Below, in pieces: positions 1 to 7,262 of a DNA stretch of 9,233 bases. The translations under genes and the position numbers were made by a program. Source of the stretch: an uncultured Pseudomonadota bacterium (GTDB lineage: Bacteria > Pseudomonadota > Gammaproteobacteria > Burkholderiales > Casimicrobiaceae); contig CALFEY010000413.1 of NCBI GenBank assembly GCA_937958295.1, forward strand, positions 1 to 9,233, in the 5' to 3' direction. The notes under the pieces are model-generated. The model saw only the letters and a list, made by a program, of their open reading frames with translations, had not been told where the DNA came from and did not search any database. The stretch's first letter is position 1; each line of letters begins with the position of its first letter.

Positions 1-443
1 GAGCGCTTGACGTTTCTGACTTCGACGGTTGAGGCGTGATTCTTGATGCCGATGTTCATCTCCATCATGCGATTCAGAAGTTCCTGATAGTCCTGCATGC
101 TGCCGACCACGACTTTGAGAAGGTAGTCATAGTCGCCACTGATGAGACTGCACTCTACAATCTCGGGGATCTTGTGAATCGCCGCCTCGAACACGCGGTA
201 TTGCTGGATGGTCTGCTCCGAAAGCCGAATGCTCGAATGCACCACGACATGCGGCGCAACCTTTGCGAGGTTGACGATCGCCGAAACGCCCGAGATGTAG
301 CCGCCCTTGCGTAGCTTACGCACTCGTTGCAGGCATGGACTGGCCGAGAGGGATACCAGCTCGGCAAGTTGCACGTTGCGAATGTCGCCTTCGATCTGCA
401 GAAACTCGAGGATGCGAAGGTCGATCTCGGACAGGGATGGCAT
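1..443 (-). CDS. Lrp/AsnC-family transcriptional regulator (3' end cut by window edge)
   Basis: Probable DNA-binding regulator of the feast/famine (Lrp/AsnC) family, which usually senses an amino acid or related small molecule. The 147 whole codons visible start at ATG 443, the only possible ATG because an in-frame TAG lies eight codons upstream. Residues 1-58 form the N-terminal helix-turn-helix domain: SEIDLRILEFLQ leads in, and NVQLAELVSLSASPCLQRV (about 23-41) matches the family's recognition-helix region. Residues 62-147 are the ligand-binding RAM domain, with the family hallmark SGDYDYLL at 102-109 and a terminal VEVRNVKRS strand. The family is usually 150-165 residues long, so only a few residues are missing. 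No clear Shine-Dalgarno precedes the start. The gene is co-directional with the catabolic genes and lies 111 bases after the last of them, so it is a plausible local or autogenous regulator. The family call is firm; the target and ligand are inference. Confidence 0.93.
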   Translation of the reverse strand, partial: MPSLSEIDLRILEFLQIEGDIRNVQLAELVSLSASPCLQRVRKLRKGGYISGVSAIVNLAKVAPHVVVHSSIRLSEQTIQQYRVFEAAIHKIPEIVECSLISGDYDYLLKVVVGSMQDYQELLNRMMEMNIGIKNHASTVEVRNVKR

Positions 444-523
444 GGGAGTTTGCCGATTCGCTAGCTAGGACGGGTCACGCCACTGCAACGCGCAGGGACG
501 CGAGGCCGCGCCGGAAAGCCATA

Positions 524-535
524 GAAATCGATTTC
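524..535. promoter_or_regulatory. Candidate operator: perfect 12-bp palindrome upstream of the Lrp-type gene
   Basis: The sequence GAAATCGATTTC is a perfect inverted repeat. It lies in the 111-base gap between the stop of the second Bug gene (555) and the start of the Lrp-type gene (443), about 80 bases before that start codon. It is AT-rich in GC-rich surroundings and is followed on the plus strand by another GAAAT at 541-545. Lrp/AsnC proteins bind short AT-rich palindromes, often in their own promoters. That makes an autoregulatory operator plausible, but a 12-base palindrome can occur by chance. I could not place a convincing -35/-10 pair at normal spacing around it, and I saw no hairpin with a T-tract in the gap. 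Confidence 0.3.
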
Positions 536-554
536 GCAACGAAATGCCAACGCA

Positions 555-1520
555 TTACTCCGGCTTGAGCCCTGCCTTGTTGGCGATCGCTGCATACTTT
601 TCGATCGATCCTTTTATGAAGGGGCCGAACTCCGCCGGCGGCAGATACTCGGCGTCGACGCCAAGGGGAGAAAATCGTTCCTTGATCTGGGGATCCGCCA
701 CAACCTTGGCGAGCGCCTTCGCAAGCTTGTCCACTACGTCGCGCGGTGTTCCCGCCGGTACCACCACGCCCCACCAAGTGGTGAACTCATAGCCCTTGAC
801 GCCAGCCTCGGCGACTGTCGGCAGCTGCGGCTCGGCGGGTGTTCGCGTGGAGGTCGTGACCGCCAAAGCCTTTAGCTTACCCGCCTTCACATTGGGAGAC
901 GCGGAAGAGATACCCATAAACGCAACATCAACGCGGCCCCCGACCAGATCGACGAGAGCGGGAGCGTCGCCCTTGTACGGAATGTCAGTCATCGTGGTGT
1001 CCGTCATCGAACAGAACAGCAGCGCTGCAAGCTGTGGCGTCGATCCCTGGCCCGTCGAAGCGAAATTGAGCTTCCCAGACTTCGACTTGGCCAATGCAAT
1101 CAGTTCCGGAACCGAATTCGCCGGCACCGAGGGGCCGAGCACCAGCAGGTAGCCGCTCTTAGCCACGAGGGACACGGCATCGAAGTCGCGTACGAGATTG
1201 TAGGAAAGGTTGGCATTTAGCACTTCACCGACGGCGTGCGCACCGGCAGCAAGCAGAAGCGTGTAGCCGTCGGCAGGCGACTTGGCGGCGACACCGGCAC
1301 CGACCGTGCCGCTTGCTCCCGCTCTGTTGTCGATGATCACGGGCTGCCCCAGTTGCTCACTGAGCTTTTGACCGATTGAACGACCGACTATGTCGGTGCT
1401 TCCGCCCGCAGGATAAGGCACGATAAGCTTGATCGCCTTGTCCGGATAGCTTTGAGCGTGAACAGATCCCAACACCGTACACGCGAGGACCGCGAAGAGC
1501 GTCTTGACTCGTGACCGCAT
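555..1520 (-). CDS. Bug/TctC-family periplasmic substrate-binding protein (operon-distal copy)
   Basis: Periplasmic solute-binding protein of the Bug family, the binding component associated with tripartite tricarboxylate transporters. These proteins bind small carboxylates, amino acids or amides between two lobes. The mature start fits a Sec signal peptide: positive MRSRVK, a hydrophobic stretch 7-20, and a likely cut after VHA (residue 22). The family pattern follows: SYPDKAIKL near 24-32, first ligand loop PYPAGGSTD at 35-43, DNRAGASG at 64-71, ADGYTLL at 83-89, second loop ASTGQGS at 154-160, and then IPYKGDAPAL. The protein has 321 residues, the normal family length. ATG 1520 is chosen over an in-frame ATG at 1580 because AGGAGG sits six bases before it and the signal peptide begins there; the longer form would also overlap the upstream gene. 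It lies 31 bases after the molybdenum hydroxylase gene. The ligand cannot be told from the sequence. Confidence 0.95.
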   Translation of the reverse strand: MRSRVKTLFAVLACTVLGSVHAQSYPDKAIKLIVPYPAGGSTDIVGRSIGQKLSEQLGQPVIIDNRAGASGTVGAGVAAKSPADGYTLLLAAGAHAVGEVLNANLSYNLVRDFDAVSLVAKSGYLLVLGPSVPANSVPELIALAKSKSGKLNFASTGQGSTPQLAALLFCSMTDTTMTDIPYKGDAPALVDLVGGRVDVAFMGISSASPNVKAGKLKALAVTTSTRTPAEPQLPTVAEAGVKGYEFTTWWGVVVPAGTPRDVVDKLAKALAKVVADPQIKERFSPLGVDAEYLPPAEFGPFIKGSIEKYAAIANKAGLKPE

Positions 1521-1526
1521 GGTGAA

Positions 1527-1532
1527 CCTCCT
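1527..1532 (-). promoter_or_regulatory. Strong ribosome binding site for the operon-distal Bug gene
   Basis: On the minus strand this reads AGGAGG, a complete Shine-Dalgarno core, six bases before ATG 1520. It settles the start of the binding protein in favour of the form whose N-terminus is a signal peptide. It is the strongest site among the starts in this window. Confidence 0.85.
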
Positions 1533-1551
1533 TGAGGACAAAGACCGGGAA

Positions 1552-4308
1552 TCAGGGTGACAGGGTGGCAGGCATCGCATCTTTGAGGAGTTCCCACAGA
1601 CGCGCGGGTGTCACGGGCACCTTCGTCGGCCGCTTGCCAGTGGCGTGCTCGATAGCGCCCAGAATGGCAGGAGCGGTCGGTACGAGCGCGGGCTCACCGA
1701 CGCCTTTGGCACCGTAAGGTCCGAGGGGCTCGGGATCCTCGACGAGGAAGATCTCGATCGAAGGCATGTCACCGAAGGTAGGAATCAGGTAGTCATGAAG
1801 GTTGTCGGTGCGCCCTGGGATGTATTCCTCCATCAGAGCCAGTCCGAGTCCCTGCGCGATGCCGCCGTGGATCTGACCTTCAACCTGCGTGGGGTTGATT
1901 GCACATCCTACGTCGTGAGCGGCCCAAACTGACTTGACCGTGACGCGTGCAAGCAACGTGTCGACTTCGACCAGCGCCATTTGTGCGCCGAACGCGTAGC
2001 TGGCGTAAGGCACGCCTTGATCTTGCTCATCAAGGTCAGTCGTCGGAGGATCGAACCGCCCCACCGCCGATACCACCATGCTTTCGCTGTCCGTCTCGAG
2101 ACCGGCGAAGGACAGCCGCGTGGACTTTCCACCGTGGATGACTGCAACACCGGCGTGGTCGAATGCCACGTCCGCGTCTTCGGGCGCGCCGGCGCGTCGG
2201 CGCAGGTCAGCCTTCAGGTTCGCCGCTGCACGGGTTACCGCATTGCCCGAGACGAACGCCTGCCGCGAAGCGGAGCTTTTTCCCGCATCCAACGTGCGAT
2301 CGGTATCACCGCTCACGAGCGTGATCGCCGATGGTGTGACGCCGAGCGCATCTGCGCACACCTGGACCATGATCGTGCTCACACCCTGACCGATGTCAAC
2401 GGCCCCGCAGAAGAGCGTGATGCGTCCCTTCGCGTCCACTCCGATGCGCATCGATGACGGGTTCGGTTGGGAGGTGTTACCGATGCCATACCACATGCAG
2501 CCGATACCCACGCCCCGCTTGTAACGCGTATTCGCCGCGTTGAATGCGTCAGCGAGGGCACGTTGCTTCTGCCAGACCGGTGCAAGCTTCTCGAGGCAAG
2601 CGCGCATTCCGACACTGCGCTCCAGCTTCTGCCCGGTCGCCGTGCAGTCGCCTGTCTGCAGCACGTTGCGCATGCGAAATTCCAGACGGTCCATTCCTAC
2701 GCGGTCGGCCAGCGCGTCCATCAGCGCTTCATGGGCGATGGCTGCCTGCGGCACACCAAAGCCGCGAAATGCACCGCCGATGGCGTCGTTCGTATGCACG
2801 GCGCGGGTCGTGCAACGCACCGCGGGGACACGGTAAGGTCCCATCGCATGAATCGGAACCCGGTCTGCAACGATCGGACCGCAAGACGCGTATGGCCCGG
2901 TATTGAAGTCCGCATGAAACTCGTAGCTCGCGACTCGCCCGGCCTGATCGCAGGTGAGACGCGCCGTGATCGACGCGGGATGGCGCTTGGTCGTCGCCCG
3001 CATGCTTTCACGTCTCGAGTAGGTGCATGCGACCGCGCGGCGCGTATGCCATGCAGCCACGGCGATGATCGGCTGCACCGACATGTCGATCTTGCCACCG
3101 AATCCGCCACCCACCGCGGTGGGTACGATTCGAACCTGCGAGGGCTCGATGCCCAGAACCCACGCAATCTCATCCCGGTTCATGTACGGCGCCTGAGTCG
3201 AGACGAAAAGCTCGATGCGATCGCCGACTCGTTTCGCCAATCCGGCCTCGGGTTCAATGTAGGCGTGCTCGACAAATGATGTCTCGAAGCCCCCTTCGAC
3301 GCTGATTGGCCCGGCGTCTGCGTGCACATCTCCGGTGATCTGGCTGCCGCACATCAATACATTGCCCGGACGCGATTCGTGCAGTCGCATCGCATTCGCG
3401 TCGAGTGCCTTGGCGACACCTTCCAGCGGCGCAAGCGGTTGCCATTCGATCGGTATCTGAGCGTCGGTCAGTCGCTCCACCGCTTCGCGCTCGCCCACAA
3501 CGGCGGCAATCGCCTCGCCCAAATAGCGAACATAGCCATCGGCGAACACCGGCTGGTCGCGCAACCGAGCGAACACGCTGAAGACATTGTTTCCGGGTAC
3601 GTCCCTCGCCGTAATGATCGCGTGGATACCAGGGTTGTCCGCAAGCACTGCTTTCAGGTCGCCGAGGCTGAACCTCGCGTGTGCGTACGGCGAGCGCACG
3701 ACGCGCAGGTGGAGCGCTTCAAGGTCGGCGACATCGGCGCCGTAGCGTGCCTGTCCGTTGACGCGCGGCCACGCATCGACCCGGGGCATGCGCGAGCCCA
3801 CCGCGTGCCCGATCGCCGGCGGCTCGCTATTGGGCAGTCGTGTGCGAGAGAAGCAGTGCTCGATCGCCTCGACGATCTTGATGTATCCGGTGCACCGGCA
3901 AAGGACACCACCCATGCGGTCGAGGATCTGCTTGCGCGTGGGTGTCCCACCCTCCAACACCATCTCGGCGGCGGCCATCAGCATGCCGGGCGTGCAGATC
4001 CCACATTGGGCAGCGCCGATAGCGACGAATGATTCCTGCAATTCGCGAAGGCGTGCGTTCGCTTCCAATCCCTCAACGGTTACCACCGTATGCCCGACGG
4101 ACTGCCCCAGCGACACCATGCAGCTGCAGACCTGCTTGCCATCGAGTAGAACGGTACACGCCCCGCAATCACCGGCGTTGCAGCCCACCTTCGTGCCGGT
4201 AAGACCGAGGTCGCTGCGGAGGACATCCGACAAGCGTCGTGAGGGGTTGGACGCGATCCTCCGTTGCCGGCCATTGACCTGGAGTGATGCTTCGACAATG
4301 TCTTTCAT
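1552..4308 (-). CDS. Xanthine dehydrogenase-family hydroxylase, fused [2Fe-2S] and molybdopterin-binding subunit
   Basis: Catalytic subunit of a molybdenum hydroxylase, a family that inserts an oxygen from water into an aldehyde or N-heterocyclic C-H bond and passes the electrons to iron-sulfur clusters and FAD. The protein has 918 residues. Residues 1-85 hold the plant-type cluster site (C43, C48, C51, C63). Residues 90-153 hold the second [2Fe-2S] site (C102, C105, C137, C139, as CGIC and CRC). After a short linker the molybdopterin domain starts near MPRVDAWPRVNG (174-185). It carries EHAYIEPEAG (347-356), GGGFGGK (400-406), GGAFRGFGVPQ (511-521) and, near the end, GAKGVGEPALVP with E872 as the expected catalytic glutamate. 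FAD is not encoded here but in the gene just upstream, whose stop overlaps this start as ATGA. The active-site loop is not the VAYRCSFR type of CO dehydrogenase. I407 occupies the place of the purine-binding glutamate of true xanthine dehydrogenases, so the substrate is probably not xanthine; it is unknown. Confidence 0.95.
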   Translation of the reverse strand: MKDIVEASLQVNGRQRRIASNPSRRLSDVLRSDLGLTGTKVGCNAGDCGACTVLLDGKQVCSCMVSLGQSVGHTVVTVEGLEANARLRELQESFVAIGAAQCGICTPGMLMAAAEMVLEGGTPTRKQILDRMGGVLCRCTGYIKIVEAIEHCFSRTRLPNSEPPAIGHAVGSRMPRVDAWPRVNGQARYGADVADLEALHLRVVRSPYAHARFSLGDLKAVLADNPGIHAIITARDVPGNNVFSVFARLRDQPVFADGYVRYLGEAIAAVVGEREAVERLTDAQIPIEWQPLAPLEGVAKALDANAMRLHESRPGNVLMCGSQITGDVHADAGPISVEGGFETSFVEHAYIEPEAGLAKRVGDRIELFVSTQAPYMNRDEIAWVLGIEPSQVRIVPTAVGGGFGGKIDMSVQPIIAVAAWHTRRAVACTYSRRESMRATTKRHPASITARLTCDQAGRVASYEFHADFNTGPYASCGPIVADRVPIHAMGPYRVPAVRCTTRAVHTNDAIGGAFRGFGVPQAAIAHEALMDALADRVGMDRLEFRMRNVLQTGDCTATGQKLERSVGMRACLEKLAPVWQKQRALADAFNAANTRYKRGVGIGCMWYGIGNTSQPNPSSMRIGVDAKGRITLFCGAVDIGQGVSTIMVQVCADALGVTPSAITLVSGDTDRTLDAGKSSASRQAFVSGNAVTRAAANLKADLRRRAGAPEDADVAFDHAGVAVIHGGKSTRLSFAGLETDSESMVVSAVGRFDPPTTDLDEQDQGVPYASYAFGAQMALVEVDTLLARVTVKSVWAAHDVGCAINPTQVEGQIHGGIAQGLGLALMEEYIPGRTDNLHDYLIPTFGDMPSIEIFLVEDPEPLGPYGAKGVGEPALVPTAPAILGAIEHATGKRPTKVPVTPARLWELLKDAMPATLSP

Positions 4309-5153
4309 GCGCTCAGGAAGCGAGGAATGTCACGAATGGTTTCTTCCAGCAGGGCTTTGGCGGCGTGCCGCCGGAACCCGGCACTAGACCGCACATCATC
4401 GATGGGCTTGAGCAATGCCATTGCGTCCTCGCCGATCGTGAAGGTTGACAAGTCGACCGCTGAAACCCCACGAAGGGCGGTCTCGACGGCTTCCATGCGC
4501 AGTGACCTGTCCGCACATGCGCCCACGGCCACCCGAGCAGTGCGCACTCGTCTTTTGGCATCAAGCCCGATCTGCACGGCTGCCATGACGATCGAGATGA
4601 CAAGGTATCGTCTGGCGCCCAGCTTGCGAAAGATCGAAGCGCTGATCCCCGGCAACTCACGCACCCTTACGGCCGTCAGAATCTCGTCGCGTCTAAGCAC
4701 GGTGCGACGGTTTCCGAGAATGAAGTCCGCGAGCGGCACGACGCGTGCACCCGCCCGCCCCTGCAACACGACCTCGGCATCGAGCGCGAGAAGCGCGGTC
4801 ACGCCATCGGCGGCTGGCGACGCGTTGCACAGGTTTCCGCCTACGGTGCCGGCATTCTGGATTTGTCGCCCGCCGACTTCTACGGCCGCTTGCCTCAATG
4901 CATCGAACTGCGAAGGCAGGTCCGATTCGACTAGGGCCGTCCAAGTGGTCAGCGCCGGTATGGTCCAAACTTGGATGTCACGGCCAATGGGGGCCCGCAG
5001 CGCCACGACCTCCGACAAATCGATCACTCCTGGAACCGCCACGCCATTTTCAATGGCGGGATACAAATCGGTGCCTCCCGCGAGCACGGGATACCCCGTC
5101 AGTTCCCGCAGCCGGGTGGCATCGTCGAGGTCATGCGCAGTGAGATACTTCAC
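4305..5153 (-). CDS. Molybdenum hydroxylase FAD-binding subunit (CoxM/XDH medium-subunit type)
   Basis: FAD subunit that takes electrons from the iron-sulfur clusters of the molybdenum hydroxylase encoded next. It has 282 residues, close to the usual 280-300. The two FAD-binding signatures are present: AGGTDLYP at 25-32, and AGTVGGNLCNASPAAD at 101-116, which contacts the flavin pyrophosphate and ring. LTTWTALVES (68-77) and DEILTAVRV fit the rest of the family pattern. There is no cysteine-rich insertion of the kind that holds an extra [4Fe-4S] cluster in 4-hydroxybenzoyl-CoA reductase. The start is GTG at 5153; no other in-frame start lies between it and the upstream stop at 5169, and only a weak purine run (CAGAG) serves as ribosome site, so it may be translated by coupling. 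Its stop overlaps the start of the catalytic subunit by four bases, which favours balanced synthesis of the two partners. Confidence 0.94.
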   Translation of the reverse strand: MKYLTAHDLDDATRLRELTGYPVLAGGTDLYPAIENGVAVPGVIDLSEVVALRAPIGRDIQVWTIPALTTWTALVESDLPSQFDALRQAAVEVGGRQIQNAGTVGGNLCNASPAADGVTALLALDAEVVLQGRAGARVVPLADFILGNRRTVLRRDEILTAVRVRELPGISASIFRKLGARRYLVISIVMAAVQIGLDAKRRVRTARVAVGACADRSLRMEAVETALRGVSAVDLSTFTIGEDAMALLKPIDDVRSSAGFRRHAAKALLEETIRDIPRFLSA

Positions 5154-5168
5154 GGTGTGCTCTGTGTT

Positions 5169-6164
5169 CTAGCGCGCGAGGATCGCCGGCACGTGCTCGA
5201 GGCTTCGCATGCGGTCCTCAGGCGTCCCCACCAGCGACAAGACGATCTCGGTGAGACCAGCGTCGCGGTACTCGCGCACCCGCCGCCGGCATGTGGAAAC
5301 ATCGCCGGTGATCGTGAAGAGCTCGACGGCCTCATCTGGTATTAGGGAAGCCGCAGTCTTCACGTCGCGTCGGGCCACGGCCGCCATGATGGCTTCGTGA
5401 TCGATGCGCAATCCGCTGGCGTCCAGGTTGTCTTTGATCGTGGCGTTGCGGAACAGGAATGCCAGCTTCTCTCGCACCCGTTCGCGAGCGTCCGAATCTC
5501 CGCCTGCGAGGAAGAAGATATAGCTCGCGCGGCCGAAGGATGTGGAATCGCGCTGCTCCGCGCGAGCCCCTTCTTCGACCAACGCAAGCGCCCTCCGAAC
5601 CGATTCGGCCGACAGTCCCGACGAGAGCACGACGCCGTCGGCAATGCGCCCGGTCAGTCGGAGCATCTGGGGACCCATGGCCGCAATGTGGATGGGGATG
5701 GACGTTTCAGGCTTGAACGAGACACGCGCGCCGGCAAGGCGAAACGTGCGGCCGTCCTTATGCACCGGATCGCCGGTCGCCAAGGCGCGAAGGGCTTCCA
5801 CGTAGTCGCGCATCGAGTCGAGCGGCTTCTCCGGCTCCAGGCCCGACTCCCTGAGGAACATCGGATTGCCTACCCCAGCCGCGACGCCAACCCGACCGGG
5901 CGCAAGCTCCGCGAGGCTGGCGAGTGCCATTGCCATCGGGACCGGGTGCCGCAAGTAGGGACTGATCGCCGTCGGAACGATGCGACCGGTAGCCGTTCGG
6001 AGTGCGATGGCGGTTGCCGTGACGAAGACCTCGCGATAGCCGAGATGCTCGGCAATCCAGAACGACGTGCCGCCCACAGCTTCTGCGCGCTGAGCAATGG
6101 CGACCGCATCCCGGACGGGAACGAAGCCGTCGAAAGCAATACCAAACCCGCTCCCGCTATGCAT
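5169..6164 (-). CDS. LLM-class (luciferase-like) flavin-dependent oxidoreductase
   Basis: Member of the bacterial luciferase-like superfamily of TIM-barrel enzymes that use FMN or coenzyme F420 for monooxygenation or hydride transfer. It has 331 residues, a usual length. Visible family features in order: FGIAFDGFVP (7-16) as the first strand; SFWIAEHLGYRE (34-45); then SPYLRHPVPMAMALASL and ELAPGRVGVAAGVGNP, the typical strand carrying the R-H-P and P-G-R signatures; then SIPIHIAAMGPQMLRLTGRI followed by ADGVVL, a cofactor-binding segment. The overall look is of the methylenetetrahydromethanopterin reductase-like branch, a label often given to enzymes of unknown substrate. The start ATG 6164 has GGAGG six bases upstream and overlaps the end of the dehydrogenase gene by eight bases. 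No separate flavin reductase is seen nearby. Whether it uses reduced FMN or F420 cannot be decided from the sequence. Confidence 0.9.
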   Translation of the reverse strand: MHSGSGFGIAFDGFVPVRDAVAIAQRAEAVGGTSFWIAEHLGYREVFVTATAIALRTATGRIVPTAISPYLRHPVPMAMALASLAELAPGRVGVAAGVGNPMFLRESGLEPEKPLDSMRDYVEALRALATGDPVHKDGRTFRLAGARVSFKPETSIPIHIAAMGPQMLRLTGRIADGVVLSSGLSAESVRRALALVEEGARAEQRDSTSFGRASYIFFLAGGDSDARERVREKLAFLFRNATIKDNLDASGLRIDHEAIMAAVARRDVKTAASLIPDEAVELFTITGDVSTCRRRVREYRDAGLTEIVLSLVGTPEDRMRSLEHVPAILAR

Positions 6165-7260
6165 AGCCTACCTCCACCAGATGACGCACCGCGGCCTGGT
6201 CAAAGCCCCCAACGCCCATCCGCGCGACATTGAGTCCCGTTTCGCGATAGGGTCTTCCGGCGATCGTACTGGCGAGCACGATCACGGCGTCGGTCACCGG
6301 CGTTGGAATGTTGGCCAGCCGACCGAGTTCAGAAAACGGGACGAGACCGAACGGAATGTCCTCATTGAAGAAGCGATGGTCGATGGTCGCGGGCGCCTTG
6401 ATCCATCGGTTGGGTTCGCTGTGGTGGAACGTGCTGTACGCCGTGCCACCTTCACGACCCGCCTCATCGGTATATCCCATTTGAAAGAAATGCTCGGGCA
6501 ACCGATCGATCATGCAACCGTACGCCCTGGCGACAGCGACACGTTCGTCATCCAGCCGATCAATCAAGGTCCCGACGGACGGCGTGATTCCGTCGTAGTA
6601 GTGGCAGTAGTCGCCACCCGTGGCCTCCACGCGCCCGATATTGCACAACAGTGCCGGAGGGTGGTGAATAGCATTCGTGTAAGGAAACAGCGTGTCGAGC
6701 AGAGTGGGAACCGGATAGAGCGCCGGGAACAAGGGTGTCAGCCGCTCTGCGAGCTCGGTCCCTCGGGTCGCTGGAAACGCCGCAAACCGCAAGCGTGCCG
6801 ACAGGCGAGAGACGCGTACCCGGCCCTCGTCCGTCTTGCGGCAAATGTACGGCAGCGTCGACGTGGCACTGGTGACCGGACGGGCGTGGCCCTGACGGCG
6901 CAACGCCTGCGGCATGAGGGTCATCGTCTGGCCAGGCGCTGCCAGAAAGGCCTGCTCCCTCGACAGATGCGGAGCAATGAGCGTCGCAATGTCCTCGTGT
7001 GCGTGAGCCGGCGCCATCGCAATGACCGCGTCAGCGCCACGGATGGCCGCTGCCACATCGTTGGTTATGACGCCGACCTTCGCAACACCTTCCCCGAACA
7101 CGCCCTCGTACTCGATTCCTTTTCGAGCCACCAGTGGAGCAAGCGTTGCGGGCGTGCGGCCATAGAGCCGCACTTCGAATCCCCGCAAGGAGAGGTCGAC
7201 CGCGGCCGCACAGCCGCCGTTGCCAGCCCCGATGATCGCCACGCGCTCTATCTTCTTCAC
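6157..7260 (-). CDS. NAD(P)-dependent octopine/nopaline dehydrogenase-family protein
   Basis: Two-domain dehydrogenase of the opine dehydrogenase family. Characterised members reversibly join an amino acid and a 2-oxo acid by reductive N-alkylation; in reverse they split the opine with NAD(P)+. The 367-residue length is normal. The N-terminal Rossmann domain begins at once with VAIIGAGNGGCAAA (7-20), holding the dinucleotide loop GAGNGG at 11-16, and EVRLYGR (29-35) ends the second strand. The C-terminal domain carries NAIHHPPALLCNIG (196-209), matching the family's N-x(3)-H-P-P signature with H200 as the likely catalytic histidine, and ends with a typical DIPFGLVPFSELGRLANIP segment. The start is GTG 7260, two bases after the stop of the upstream binding-protein gene; AAGAGA in the end of that gene may serve as ribosome site. 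Its substrates are unknown. Other members of this broad superfamily, such as ketopantoate reductase-like enzymes, lack the N-x(3)-H-P-P signature. Confidence 0.9.
   Translation of the reverse strand: MKKIERVAIIGAGNGGCAAAVDLSLRGFEVRLYGRTPATLAPLVARKGIEYEGVFGEGVAKVGVITNDVAAAIRGADAVIAMAPAHAHEDIATLIAPHLSREQAFLAAPGQTMTLMPQALRRQGHARPVTSATSTLPYICRKTDEGRVRVSRLSARLRFAAFPATRGTELAERLTPLFPALYPVPTLLDTLFPYTNAIHHPPALLCNIGRVEATGGDYCHYYDGITPSVGTLIDRLDDERVAVARAYGCMIDRLPEHFFQMGYTDEAGREGGTAYSTFHHSEPNRWIKAPATIDHRFFNEDIPFGLVPFSELGRLANIPTPVTDAVIVLASTIAGRPYRETGLNVARMGVGGFDQAAVRHLVEVGYA
6171..6175 (-). promoter_or_regulatory. Ribosome binding site for the LLM oxidoreductase, inside the dehydrogenase gene
   Basis: On the minus strand this reads GGAGG, within GGTGGAGG, six bases before ATG 6164. 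It lies inside the last codons of the opine dehydrogenase-like gene and supports both the chosen start and the eight-base overlap of the two genes. Confidence 0.8.
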
Positions 7261-7262
7261 GA

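Noticed and set aside
496..511. Possible intrinsic terminator formed by CGCG arms around AGGC between the Bug and Lrp-type genes
   Set aside because: The stem is only about four base pairs and no T-tract follows on the minus strand, so it does not qualify as a terminator.
1521..1580. Longer N-terminus for the operon-distal Bug protein starting at 1580
   Set aside because: The added 20 residues precede a normal signal peptide, would overlap the end of the hydroxylase gene, and ignore the strong AGGAGG before ATG 1520.
2467..4032. Plus-strand open frames at 2467-3279 and 3322-4032 opposite the molybdenum hydroxylase gene
   Set aside because: Their translations are low-complexity Arg/His/Ala-rich shadows without domains, and the minus-strand frame is unbroken with catalytic motifs throughout.
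1552..4308. Form I CO dehydrogenase large subunit (CoxL) as the identity of the molybdenum protein
   Set aside because: The VAYRCSFR active-site loop is absent; the equivalent stretch is GGAFRGFGVPQ, and the small-subunit iron-sulfur domain is fused, unlike CoxL.
4327..5172. Plus-strand open frame of 281 codons opposite the FAD subunit
   Set aside because: It mirrors the whole FAD-subunit gene, is dominated by Ser, Arg, Ala and Thr, and lacks any motif.
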